Shown here: positions 1 to 5,148 of the stretch, one piece after another
Position numbering within the stretch: position 1 is the stretch's first letter
Layout of the letters: each line of letters opens with the position of its first letter
From: NS-12 sp045403215
GTDB lineage: Bacteria > Nitrospirota > Nitrospiria > Nitrospirales > NS-4
Length of the DNA: 6,423 bases
Direction: 5' to 3'
NCBI GenBank assembly: GCA_045403215.1
Contig: JAXIOW010000033.1
Location: forward strand, 1-6,423
Position numbers and translations under genes: made by a program
The notes under the pieces: model-generated
Databases searched by the model: none
What the model saw: the letters and a program-made list of their open reading frames with translations, nothing else
Told to the model about the DNA's origin: nothing

Positions 1-303
1 GCGCTGCTGGATCGGAGCGACCAGTATCATCAACAGCCGGTGTCCGTCGTCGGGCAGGTCGCCGAACTTGCCACGAAACTCGGGCCCCGCAACCTGCCCT
101 TCTATACCTTCCTCCTCAAAGACACGCAGGGAAGCGTGTCGGTGATCATGCACGGGAAGCCGGAACTCTCGAACGGGGATCACGCGTTCGTCCACGGGAT
201 CTTTTTCAAGTCCCGCAAGGCAGGCCACACAACGATCACCAACCGCATCGAGGCCACGGTGGTCCGACAGCGCCACGACGCCAAGCAACCATTCGTCGGT
301 TGA
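1..303 (+). CDS. OB-fold-like small protein, 5' end cut off by window
   Basis: The frame is open from base 1 and ends at TGA 301-303, giving 100 visible residues. A GTG at 40 could serve as a start, but the frame is already coding upstream (ALLDRSDQYHQQPV), so I read it as the 3' part of a longer gene. The pattern (VxVVGQV, then an aromatic/hydrophobic FYTFLLKD, a DxxGSVSVIM strand, a G-D turn, FVHGIF, and a final NRIEAT strand) is the alternating five-strand layout of an OB-fold, as in tRNA_anti-like or CcmE-like nucleic-acid or ligand-binding domains. No catalytic motif is visible and the true N-terminus, which could carry a signal or membrane segment, is outside the window. The fold is an inference from the strand pattern; the gene itself is well supported by codon use and length. 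The next gene is the tRNA, 75 bases downstream. Confidence 0.72.
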   Translation, partial: ALLDRSDQYHQQPVSVVGQVAELATKLGPRNLPFYTFLLKDTQGSVSVIMHGKPELSNGDHAFVHGIFFKSRKAGHTTITNRIEATVVRQRHDAKQPFVG

Positions 304-313
304 AGGCTCCGGC

Positions 314-343
314 TTGACAGCGCACGAGAAGGGTTGCTACAAG
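314..343 (+). promoter_or_regulatory. Sigma-70-type promoter of the tRNA gene
   Basis: A perfect -35 TTGACA lies at 314-319. After an 18-base spacer comes TACAAG at 338-343, preceded by TG at 335-336, which makes an extended -10 (TGnTACAAG). Transcription would begin near 350, about 29 bases before the mature tRNA. The placement just after the upstream stop codon and just before the tRNA supports it as the tRNA promoter. Confidence 0.68.
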
Positions 344-378
344 CAGCAATAGGTACTCGGATCGAGCAAGTTCGGCGT

Positions 379-454
379 GGCGGTGTAGCTCAGTTGGTAG
401 AGCAGCGGACTCATAAGCCGCGGGTCGGGGGTTCGATACCCTCCACCGCCACCA
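379..454 (+). tRNA. tRNA with CAU anticodon, probably elongator tRNA-Met
   Basis: The full cloverleaf can be drawn. The acceptor stem is 379-385 with 444-450 (seven Watson-Crick pairs, first pair G-C). The D arm is 388-391 with 400-403. The anticodon arm is 405-409 with 417-421, with anticodon CAT at 412-414. The variable loop is 422-426 and the T arm is 427-431 with 439-443, with loop TTCGATA and one G-U pair. The discriminator base is A451, and CCA is encoded at 452-454. The G-C first pair excludes initiator tRNA, which has a mismatch there. A CAU anticodon can also belong to tRNA-Ile2, whose C34 becomes lysidine; sequence alone does not exclude this, though elongator Met is the likelier reading. 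The inner anticodon-stem pair is an A409/G417 mismatch. No terminator is visible before the response-regulator gene 40 bases downstream. Confidence 0.93.
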
Positions 455-479
455 AGACATTCCGCTGCATTCCGCGATC

Positions 480-492
480 GAGGGCTTCCCTC
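480..492 (+). promoter_or_regulatory. Ribosome binding site folded into a small hairpin
   Basis: GAGGG at 480-484 is the only Shine-Dalgarno-like sequence before the ATG at 495, with a spacing of 10 bases. It is followed by a CTT loop and its exact complement CCCTC at 488-492, so the site could be masked by a 5-bp stem. The stem has no T-tract and so is not a terminator. Confidence 0.45.
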
Positions 493-494
493 CT

Positions 495-1289
495 ATGGCG
501 ACGATCCTGGTCGTAGATGATGAGACGGTGTTCTGCGAACTGTTGGGGACCTTGTTGAGGAGTCACGGCCACGAGGTCCTGACAGCGAACAACGGACGCC
601 AAGGCCTCGAACTTTTTAAACAGCACCGGCCCAAGTTCACGATGTTGGACCTCCGCATGCCGGAAATGGGCGGGCTGGAAGTCCTGAAGCAAATCCGCGC
701 GATCGACACCAAGGCGGCGGTGATGATCCTGACGGCGTGGGGGTCGGATGCCTTGGAGCTACAGGCTCGGAAGCTCGGGGTGACGGACTTTCTCAGCAAG
801 TCGCTCTCCTTGGACACCATTGTGGCATCGTTGCAGCACGGGCTCATGCAGCCGGGAAAAGCCGCACGCGCGCCGAAGCCGCACGAGGAGAAGACGGGCG
901 TCTCCTTCGAAATGCTGGAAGCGGACACTATCTTGCTGGTGGATAACAACCCGCAGACCAGCGAGCACCTCTCAAGATTTTTGGCCCGGCAGGACTATCA
1001 GGTGCACGTGGCCAAGGACGGCCCTACTGTCATGGAGCTGGTGACCCGGGTCAGGCCGCAACTCGTTGTGATGGACATGGACCTGCCTGGCTTGAAGGGG
1101 ATGGAGGTGCTGCGGGCGTTGCGGGCGAAGAAGTACACGGGCGGTTTCGTCATGATGACCGCCAACCAGGACGATGCCATGATGAAGGCGGCGTTTGACC
1201 TGGGATCGGCCGATATCTTGGGCAAGCCGGTTGAGCCTGAGAGGCTCCTGGTGGCAGTCCAGGTCGGCCTGGTCCTCCTGCTCAACTAA
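495..1289 (+). CDS. Tandem receiver-domain response regulator
   Basis: This 264-residue cytoplasmic protein has two CheY-like receiver domains and no output domain. Receiver 1 covers about residues 3-118: acidic pair D8/D9, phosphoacceptor D52 (in LDLRMP), switch T80 and K102, all canonical. A hydrophilic linker rich in Lys, Pro and Glu (about 120-138) leads to receiver 2, about 144-263: D150, phosphoacceptor D194 (MDMDLPG), T222 and K244-P245. Its acidic cluster is D150-N151-N152, so the second metal-binding acid is replaced by Asn. Such proteins usually relay phosphate or act by protein-protein contact rather than by binding DNA. No histidine kinase is in the window, so the partner is unknown. 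The ATG at 495 starts directly at the first beta strand. The gene follows the tRNA by 40 bases with no visible promoter of its own, and its stop is 13 bases from that of the convergent gene. Confidence 0.93.
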   Translation: MATILVVDDETVFCELLGTLLRSHGHEVLTANNGRQGLELFKQHRPKFTMLDLRMPEMGGLEVLKQIRAIDTKAAVMILTAWGSDALELQARKLGVTDFLSKSLSLDTIVASLQHGLMQPGKAARAPKPHEEKTGVSFEMLEADTILLVDNNPQTSEHLSRFLARQDYQVHVAKDGPTVMELVTRVRPQLVVMDMDLPGLKGMEVLRALRAKKYTGGFVMMTANQDDAMMKAAFDLGSADILGKPVEPERLLVAVQVGLVLLLN

Positions 1290-1302
1290 GATCGTCCCAC
1301 AT

Positions 1303-1707
1303 CTACCGTCTCCCCTCCGGAGGCGGCCAATCCATCTCGGCCTGCCGGCCGCAATAAAAGCACGCCAGCCGGTACCGAGCCTTGCGCCGGGGGTTGGGCA
1401 GCGAGATGAACACGACTGGCGTGTGATCGAACGGACAGAACGCCGGCAGGTGCATCAGATGTTCATAGGCCATCTCCTGCAGCGACGCTTCGTCCCACGG
1501 CGGCGAGAGCTCTTCCCGTCCGGCGACACGATCCTGCCACCCGCACCGCTCGCACGTGATTTGGAACGTCTTGACCCGATCGGGCCCCTGGGAGAGGTCC
1601 GTCGCCTGGACCGGACCCGTGCACCCCGGCTGACCGCACGGAATCGTTTCATGCTGGAGCGCTTTCACGAACTCCTGGTGCCGGAGGGCTTGCTCGGGCG
1701 TGGGCAT
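1303..1707 (-). CDS. Cysteine-rich putative zinc-ribbon protein, function unknown
   Basis: I do not recognise the family of this 134-residue protein. The visible feature is two sets of metal-ligand-like residues. One is C24-x4-C29 followed by C52-x2-C55 (TCERCGW). The other is C91-x3-H95 (CPFDH) followed by C116-x2-C119 (CFYCGR). This spacing suggests two zinc ribbons, each made from a pair of knuckles, joined by an acidic helix around residues 72-87. There is no signal peptide or membrane segment, so it is probably cytosolic. Zinc-ribbon proteins of this size often bind nucleic acid or a protein partner, but nothing here decides that. The start ATG (1705-1707) sits 9 bases after a good -10 box and has no Shine-Dalgarno sequence, so translation is probably near-leaderless. 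It converges on the response regulator with a 13-base gap and diverges from the lipoprotein gene. Confidence 0.8.
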   Translation of the reverse strand: MPTPEQALRHQEFVKALQHETIPCGQPGCTGPVQATDLSQGPDRVKTFQITCERCGWQDRVAGREELSPPWDEASLQEMAYEHLMHLPAFCPFDHTPVVFISLPNPRRKARYRLACFYCGRQAEMDWPPPEGRR

Positions 1708-1716
1708 GTCGTGCCT

Positions 1717-1745
1717 ATTGTATCGCCCCGGGGGCGGACCGGCAA
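1717..1745 (-). promoter_or_regulatory. Promoter of the cysteine-rich protein gene
   Basis: Read on the minus strand: TTGCCG (1745-1740), a 17-base spacer, then TACAAT (1722-1717). The hexamers match the sigma-70 consensus in 4 and 5 of 6 positions. The expected start of transcription is near 1710, only about 3 bases before the ATG at 1707. Its -35 lies 12 bases from that of the divergent promoter. Confidence 0.6.
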
Positions 1746-1757
1746 ACTGTCTTGTCC

Positions 1758-1786
1758 TTGAAAGTCTGGCCCAATGCGGCTACCAT
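1758..1786 (+). promoter_or_regulatory. Promoter of the TPR lipoprotein gene
   Basis: TTGAAA at 1758-1763 (5 of 6 to consensus), a 17-base spacer, then TACCAT at 1781-1786 (4 of 6). Transcription would begin near 1793, next to the ATG at 1794 and 13 bases before the ATG at 1806. This argues against using the in-frame TTG at 1752, which lies upstream of the promoter. Confidence 0.5.
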
Positions 1787-1787
1787 C

Positions 1788-1811
1788 TCCTCTATGCGCT
1801 CCTCTATGCGT
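1788..1811 (+). repeat. 12-bp tandem duplication carrying two in-frame start codons
   Basis: TCCTCTATGCGC (1788-1799) is followed directly by TCCTCTATGCGT (1800-1811), 11 of 12 identical. Each copy contains an ATG in the lipoprotein frame (1794 and 1806), so the duplication adds four residues and a second possible start. Neither ATG has a Shine-Dalgarno sequence. Confidence 0.7.
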
Positions 1812-2258
1812 GCAGCCAGCGCCTGTGCCGCTTTTCTCGCCGTCGCGATGTCGGGCTGTTCCTGGTTGAATCCGCTACCTCCGCTCAGACCCCCTCTGCC
1901 GGCGAACGGCTGCCAGCCTGCCTCGGTGGTCAAATACAACCAGGCCGGCATCGGCCACTACAAAGAGCGCCGGCTTGACGCGGCGAAAGCCGAGTTTCTC
2001 ATGGCCGTGTCCGAGGGACCGAAGTGCGCGGAGGCGCACTACAACCTGGGCAACACGCTCTGGTATTTGGGCCAGAAAGAAGAGGCGCGGACGCACCTGC
2101 TTCAGGCGGCCGATCTGGCCCCGGGCAACGCAGTGATCTGGGATTCCCCCGTGCTCCGGCCCTACGGCGAGCCGCAGAAGGAAAAGAAGAAGAAAGATGC
2201 CGCCGCGGAGCAAGCGCCCGGCTCGTTCGGCAATCGAGGGCGCCTCGGCGGCTACTAG
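1794..2258 (+). CDS. TPR-repeat lipoprotein
   Basis: From ATG 1794 the protein has 154 residues. A short Arg-containing n-region and a hydrophobic stretch (about residues 7-19) end in AMSGC, a lipobox with the lipidated cysteine at C22, so it should be an exported, membrane-anchored lipoprotein. A Pro-rich linker (27-36) follows. Two TPR-like helical hairpins come next, at about residues 46-77 (YNQAGIGHYKERRLDAAKAE) and 79-112 (AEAHYNLGNTLWYLGQKEEA), with the typical G/Y/A pattern and a closing PGN. The tail is Lys-rich (KEKKKKD, 130-135) and ends in a Gly/Arg-rich stretch. TPRs usually hold partner proteins, for example in envelope assembly; the partner is unknown. The stop lies 13 bases from that of the convergent gene. 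The start is uncertain between 1794 and 1806 (150 residues); either leaves the signal peptide intact. A longer TTG start at 1752 would lie upstream of the apparent promoter and gives a poorer signal peptide. Confidence 0.85.
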   Translation: MRSSMRAASACAAFLAVAMSGCSWLNPLPPLRPPLPANGCQPASVVKYNQAGIGHYKERRLDAAKAEFLMAVSEGPKCAEAHYNLGNTLWYLGQKEEARTHLLQAADLAPGNAVIWDSPVLRPYGEPQKEKKKKDAAAEQAPGSFGNRGRLGGY

Positions 2259-2271
2259 GCGTCACGCCCGG

Positions 2272-2700
2272 CTACAACCCGATCTGGGTCCGGATCTCTT
2301 CTCTCACCTGGTCTTGGGCTTCCCGCATCCAGGCTTCAAGCCTGTGGAAGAGATGCACGTCGGTCTCCATGAATCCCTTGACCAGGACCTCAGAGGACTT
2401 TTCCATCCGGCCCTCTTCCAAGATGAGCTGCGCCTTCTGGTCAGCGATCTTCCGGGTTAAAAACTGGGTGAGCTTGAGCTGCTGGCCTGGCGAGCCGCCG
2501 GATACGCCCAGGATCTGATGCTGGAAAAGCTCCAACTCGCCTTTGATATCCACCCAGACCCGCATCACCCGCGGGGTCAGCCACCCCTTCCGACTGATGC
2601 AGAAGTCGTAGGAGAACGCCGGCGCATCCGGCTCTCGGAACGGTCCGTTCCTGAGCGACACGTCATATTTATGAATCGCAGGGTCGGTCTTGTCGGCCAT
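2272..2700 (-). CDS. Conserved-looking small protein at the end of the heme operon, function unknown
   Basis: This 142-residue protein belongs to no family I recognise. Residues 1-60 look like a mixed beta region (KYDVSLRNGPFREPDAP, then FSYDFCISRKGW and MRVWVDIKGE). The C-terminal two-thirds is charged and probably helical (residues 75-139, many Lys, Glu and Gln), possibly a coiled coil. There is no signal peptide, membrane segment or metal motif. It starts 30 bases after the hemG stop on the same strand, with AGAGG about 13 bases before its ATG, so it is very likely co-transcribed with the heme genes. That position hints at a link to heme metabolism or simply at shared transcription; the sequence does not settle which. 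Codon use and GC content match the neighbours. No clear terminator follows it, only a 4-bp stem in the gap to the convergent lipoprotein gene. Confidence 0.8.
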   Translation of the reverse strand: MADKTDPAIHKYDVSLRNGPFREPDAPAFSYDFCISRKGWLTPRVMRVWVDIKGELELFQHQILGVSGGSPGQQLKLTQFLTRKIADQKAQLILEEGRMEKSSEVLVKGFMETDVHLFHRLEAWMREAQDQVREEIRTQIGL

Positions 2701-2730
2701 CGGTGCTCATCAACCTCTACGCAGCACGTA

Positions 2731-4173
2731 CTATACGGTTCGTGACGCGCCCTTGTCAAAATAGGCGCGCACGCGTTCCGCCGTGTCCATGCCGTCGCGG
2801 ATGCAGTCTGGAATACCGACACCCCGGTATCCCGCGCCCGTCAGGAAAAGGCCCGGCCACCGTACGAGCCGCTCGTCGATAGCGGCCAACCTCTCCAGAT
2901 GTCCCACGAGATATTGCGGCATCGCGCGGGGCCAGCGACAGACTCTGGCCAGCACCGGCGCTTCGGTGACGCCCATCATACCCCGGAGCTCAGCCCGCGC
3001 CAGACCCACTAACCCATCGTCGGACTGCGCTAACACCGCGTCGCGGCCCGCTCCGCCGACGTAGGCCCGAAGCAGCACCGCGTCATCCGGCGCCCGATGG
3101 CTCCACTTCGACGACGTCCAGGTCACTGCCAGCAGCGCGCGCCCCTCAATCCGCGGGACGACGAACCCGTAGCCGTCCAGGCGGTTCGAAAAGTCCTGCC
3201 GGCGGAAACCCAGGGAGATCGTCGCGGTGGACGCATAGGGAATGCCGCGGAGCAGGGCGGCCAACTCGCCGTCGAAGGGCTCAAGCAGGGTGGCGGCATC
3301 ATAGGCCGGCGTCGCCAGAATCAGCGCATCGACTGCCAGGGACGCTGCACCTTCGATCGCGGCCTCGTACCCGCTCGGCGCCCCGCTTACGCGCACGGCA
3401 CGGACCCGACGCCCCGTCAGCACACGGAGGCGGCCGAGCCGAGCGGTCAAGGCCTGGACCATTTCGGACAGGCCGCCCTGAAGCGTCACGAAGGTCGAGG
3501 GAGGGGACAGATTTGAAATCTGTCCCCGGCGCCGCCATGAGCCCAGCAGCGCACGGACGATGCTGCCGGCCTGGCGCTCCATCTCGGGAAATCGCGGGAA
3601 GGTCGCCTGGATGCTCAGGCTGTCCGCATCCCCGGCGTAGATGCCGGTCATCAACGGCTCAATGAGACGCTCCAGCGCCTCATCCCCCAGGCGCCGGCGA
3701 AAGAACGCGCCCAGGGATTCATCCCCGCGCTCTCTCCGGCGCGGGATCAGCAGTTCGGCGCCCAGGCGCAGCTTGCCCTTCCAGGACAGCAGTCCGCTTT
3801 TGAGGAACGGCGCCAGCTTAGTGGGCACGCCCAGCGCCAATCCTTCGGGGAGCTCCTCCAGGCGCCCCCTCGAATACACATAGGTCTTACGCCGATCCTG
3901 GTTCGTGCCCATCACCCGACCCGCCAGGCCGAGCCGCCGGCACAATTCGAGACCCCACGGCTTCTGCGACAGAAAGGAATCCGGGCCACCCTCGATGACG
4001 AAGCCGCCGACTTGCTCGGTGAGGATCTTGCCGCCCAGACGCGGCTCGGCCTCGACAAGTGTGCACTGGGTCGGGCTCTCGAGAGAGGCGGCGCTTTCAG
4101 CCAGGCCGTACGCGGCGCTCAGGCCGGCAATCCCGCCTCCGACAATCAGCACTGTGCGCGGGACGGTCGGCAT
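2731..4173 (-). CDS. hemG: Protoporphyrinogen oxidase (HemY/PPOX-type flavoprotein)
   Basis: This 480-residue protein is an FAD-dependent oxidase of the oxygen-dependent PPOX family. It removes six electrons from protoporphyrinogen IX (or coproporphyrinogen III in some bacteria) to give the porphyrin. The N-terminal dinucleotide-binding motif is VGGGIAGLSAAY (about 11-22), with E41 in VEAEPRLGGK for the ribose. The family motif EGGPDSFL is at 61-68, GGLSEMV follows the variable middle region, and the C-terminal FAD motif LTGAGYRGVGIP is at about 444-455. It is not related to the flavodoxin-like HemG of E. coli; hemY is the equally used name. Length is normal for the family. It follows hemH by 16 bases, with only CGGAG abutting the ATG as a weak ribosome site. 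Odd feature: codons 217-224 (GQISNLSP) are encoded by a perfect 25-bp palindrome, apparently inserted into a variable loop without breaking the frame. Confidence 0.95.
   Translation of the reverse strand: MPTVPRTVLIVGGGIAGLSAAYGLAESAASLESPTQCTLVEAEPRLGGKILTEQVGGFVIEGGPDSFLSQKPWGLELCRRLGLAGRVMGTNQDRRKTYVYSRGRLEELPEGLALGVPTKLAPFLKSGLLSWKGKLRLGAELLIPRRRERGDESLGAFFRRRLGDEALERLIEPLMTGIYAGDADSLSIQATFPRFPEMERQAGSIVRALLGSWRRRGQISNLSPPSTFVTLQGGLSEMVQALTARLGRLRVLTGRRVRAVRVSGAPSGYEAAIEGAASLAVDALILATPAYDAATLLEPFDGELAALLRGIPYASTATISLGFRRQDFSNRLDGYGFVVPRIEGRALLAVTWTSSKWSHRAPDDAVLLRAYVGGAGRDAVLAQSDDGLVGLARAELRGMMGVTEAPVLARVCRWPRAMPQYLVGHLERLAAIDERLVRWPGLFLTGAGYRGVGIPDCIRDGMDTAERVRAYFDKGASRTV
3503..3527. repeat. 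Perfect 25-bp REP-like palindrome inside hemG
   Basis: The arms GGGGACAGATTT (3503-3514) and AAATCTGTCCCC (3516-3527) are exact reverse complements around a single central base at 3515. Arms of the GGGGACAG...CTGTCCCC type recall, from memory, dispersed REP-like repeats linked to Y1/IS200-type transposases; no copy of such a transposase is in this window. No target-site duplication is evident on either side. Confidence 0.85.
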
Positions 4174-4189
4174 CTCCGATGGGCGATGG

Positions 4190-5140
4190 TCAGGGACCGG
4201 TTTCGCGGAGGTGGGTCGTCACCACATCCAGCAGCGTCTCGATGAGCGGCGGGGTGGCGTTGGGCATGGCGATCCGTTCCAGCCACATCCCCTTCTCGCT
4301 CGCCCGCTTCTTGAACTCGATGTCGATGTCGTAGAGGACTTCAAGGTGGTCCGACACGAAGCCGATGGGGGCCATCAGGACGTGCCGGAAACCGAGGCCG
4401 TGCAGCTCCTCCAGCGTGGCTTCGACTGTCGGGCCCAGCCATTTTTCTTCCGACCGGCCCTGGCTCTGATAGGCAAACCGCCAGGTCGCGCCGGACGGCA
4501 ATGGACCCAGAGCAGCCAACACCGCCTCGACGGTCTGCCGGACTTGTCCCGGATAGGGATCGCCGCTCGTGAGAATCCGTTCGGGAAGGCTGTGGGCCGT
4601 GAAGATCAGCGCCACCCGGTCCCTCGCATCAGGGGGAAATTTCTGTAAGGCCTCCCGGATGTTGGCGACGGTGCCGCGGATCAGTGACGGATGGATGTTC
4701 CAGCTCGGCACGTAGGTAAAGCGCGCGTCGGCTCCAGATTCGGCTTGAGCTTCCGACACCTTCCGGACGTAGGCGCCGACGCTCAGCTGGGAGTTCTGGG
4801 GCGCCATGCACACACCGACCACCCGCCGGACGCCGTCCTTGACGATCTCCTGGTAGGTCTCCCGGATATACGGATGCCAGTGCCTGAGCCCTACATAGAC
4901 TTTGAAGCGGGCGGCGCCGGGGGCATTCAGGCGATCCTCCAGCCTGCGGGCGACTTCTCTCGTGATCGCCAGGACCGGGGACTTGCCCCCGGTCGCCCGG
5001 TACCGCTCCGTGATCTCCTGGACCAGCTCCGGCGGGGTGGGACGGCCACCCCGGACATCGGTGAGGTAGGGGCCCACGGCCTCGAGGGAGTCCGGGCCGC
5101 CCATGGCCATTAACAGGATACCGATCGGGGCATCAGGCAT
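4190..5140 (-). CDS. hemH: Ferrochelatase
   Basis: This 316-residue enzyme inserts Fe2+ into a porphyrin, the last or near-last heme step. It is full length for the short bacterial class, with no C-terminal iron-sulfur extension and no membrane segment. Visible motifs are the N-terminal strand GILLMAMGGP (7-16), YVGLRHWHP with H87, APQNSQLSVGAY (113-124), the signature TAHSLPE with the metal-site H183, DPYPGQ (194-199), WLGP (234-237), and DHLEVLYDID with the second metal-site acid E267. Overall the sequence resembles B. subtilis HemH (RGGRPTPPEL, TAHSLPE, DPYP, WLGP), yet position 13 is Met, as in the human enzyme, not Tyr. The ATG at 5140 leads straight into the first beta strand; later Met residues would cut that strand. 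No Shine-Dalgarno sequence precedes it. The 102-base gap from hemE is filled by an AT-rich inverted heptad repeat. Confidence 0.96.
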   Translation of the reverse strand: MPDAPIGILLMAMGGPDSLEAVGPYLTDVRGGRPTPPELVQEITERYRATGGKSPVLAITREVARRLEDRLNAPGAARFKVYVGLRHWHPYIRETYQEIVKDGVRRVVGVCMAPQNSQLSVGAYVRKVSEAQAESGADARFTYVPSWNIHPSLIRGTVANIREALQKFPPDARDRVALIFTAHSLPERILTSGDPYPGQVRQTVEAVLAALGPLPSGATWRFAYQSQGRSEEKWLGPTVEATLEELHGLGFRHVLMAPIGFVSDHLEVLYDIDIEFKKRASEKGMWLERIAMPNATPPLIETLLDVVTTHLRETGP

Positions 5141-5148
5141 ATCTGGTT

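Noticed and set aside
379..454. Initiator tRNA-fMet
   Set aside because: The first acceptor pair is G-C rather than mismatched, and the anticodon stem lacks the three consecutive G-C pairs next to the loop typical of initiators.
1314..1323. Perfect 10-bp palindrome CCTCCGGAGG near the end of the response regulator
   Set aside because: It lies in the coding end of the opposite gene, has no loop and no T-tract; a short GC palindrome is expected by chance here.
1752..1754. TTG as start of the lipoprotein, giving 168 residues
   Set aside because: It lies upstream of the apparent promoter and adds a less signal-like N-terminus; ATG 1794 or 1806 gives a standard lipoprotein signal peptide.
1195..1761. 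A 188-codon plus-strand frame opposite the cysteine-rich gene
   Set aside because: Its product is an Arg/Pro-rich shadow, and the minus-strand frame has ordered cysteine knuckles and a promoter.
2258..2268. Small hairpin (GGCG/CGCC) between the convergent lipoprotein and heme-operon genes as a terminator
   Set aside because: The stem is only 4 bp and neither strand has a T-tract after it.
3905..4648. A 247-codon open frame on the plus strand across the hemG-hemH junction
   Set aside because: It overlaps two well-identified enzymes on the other strand and shows no protein family pattern.
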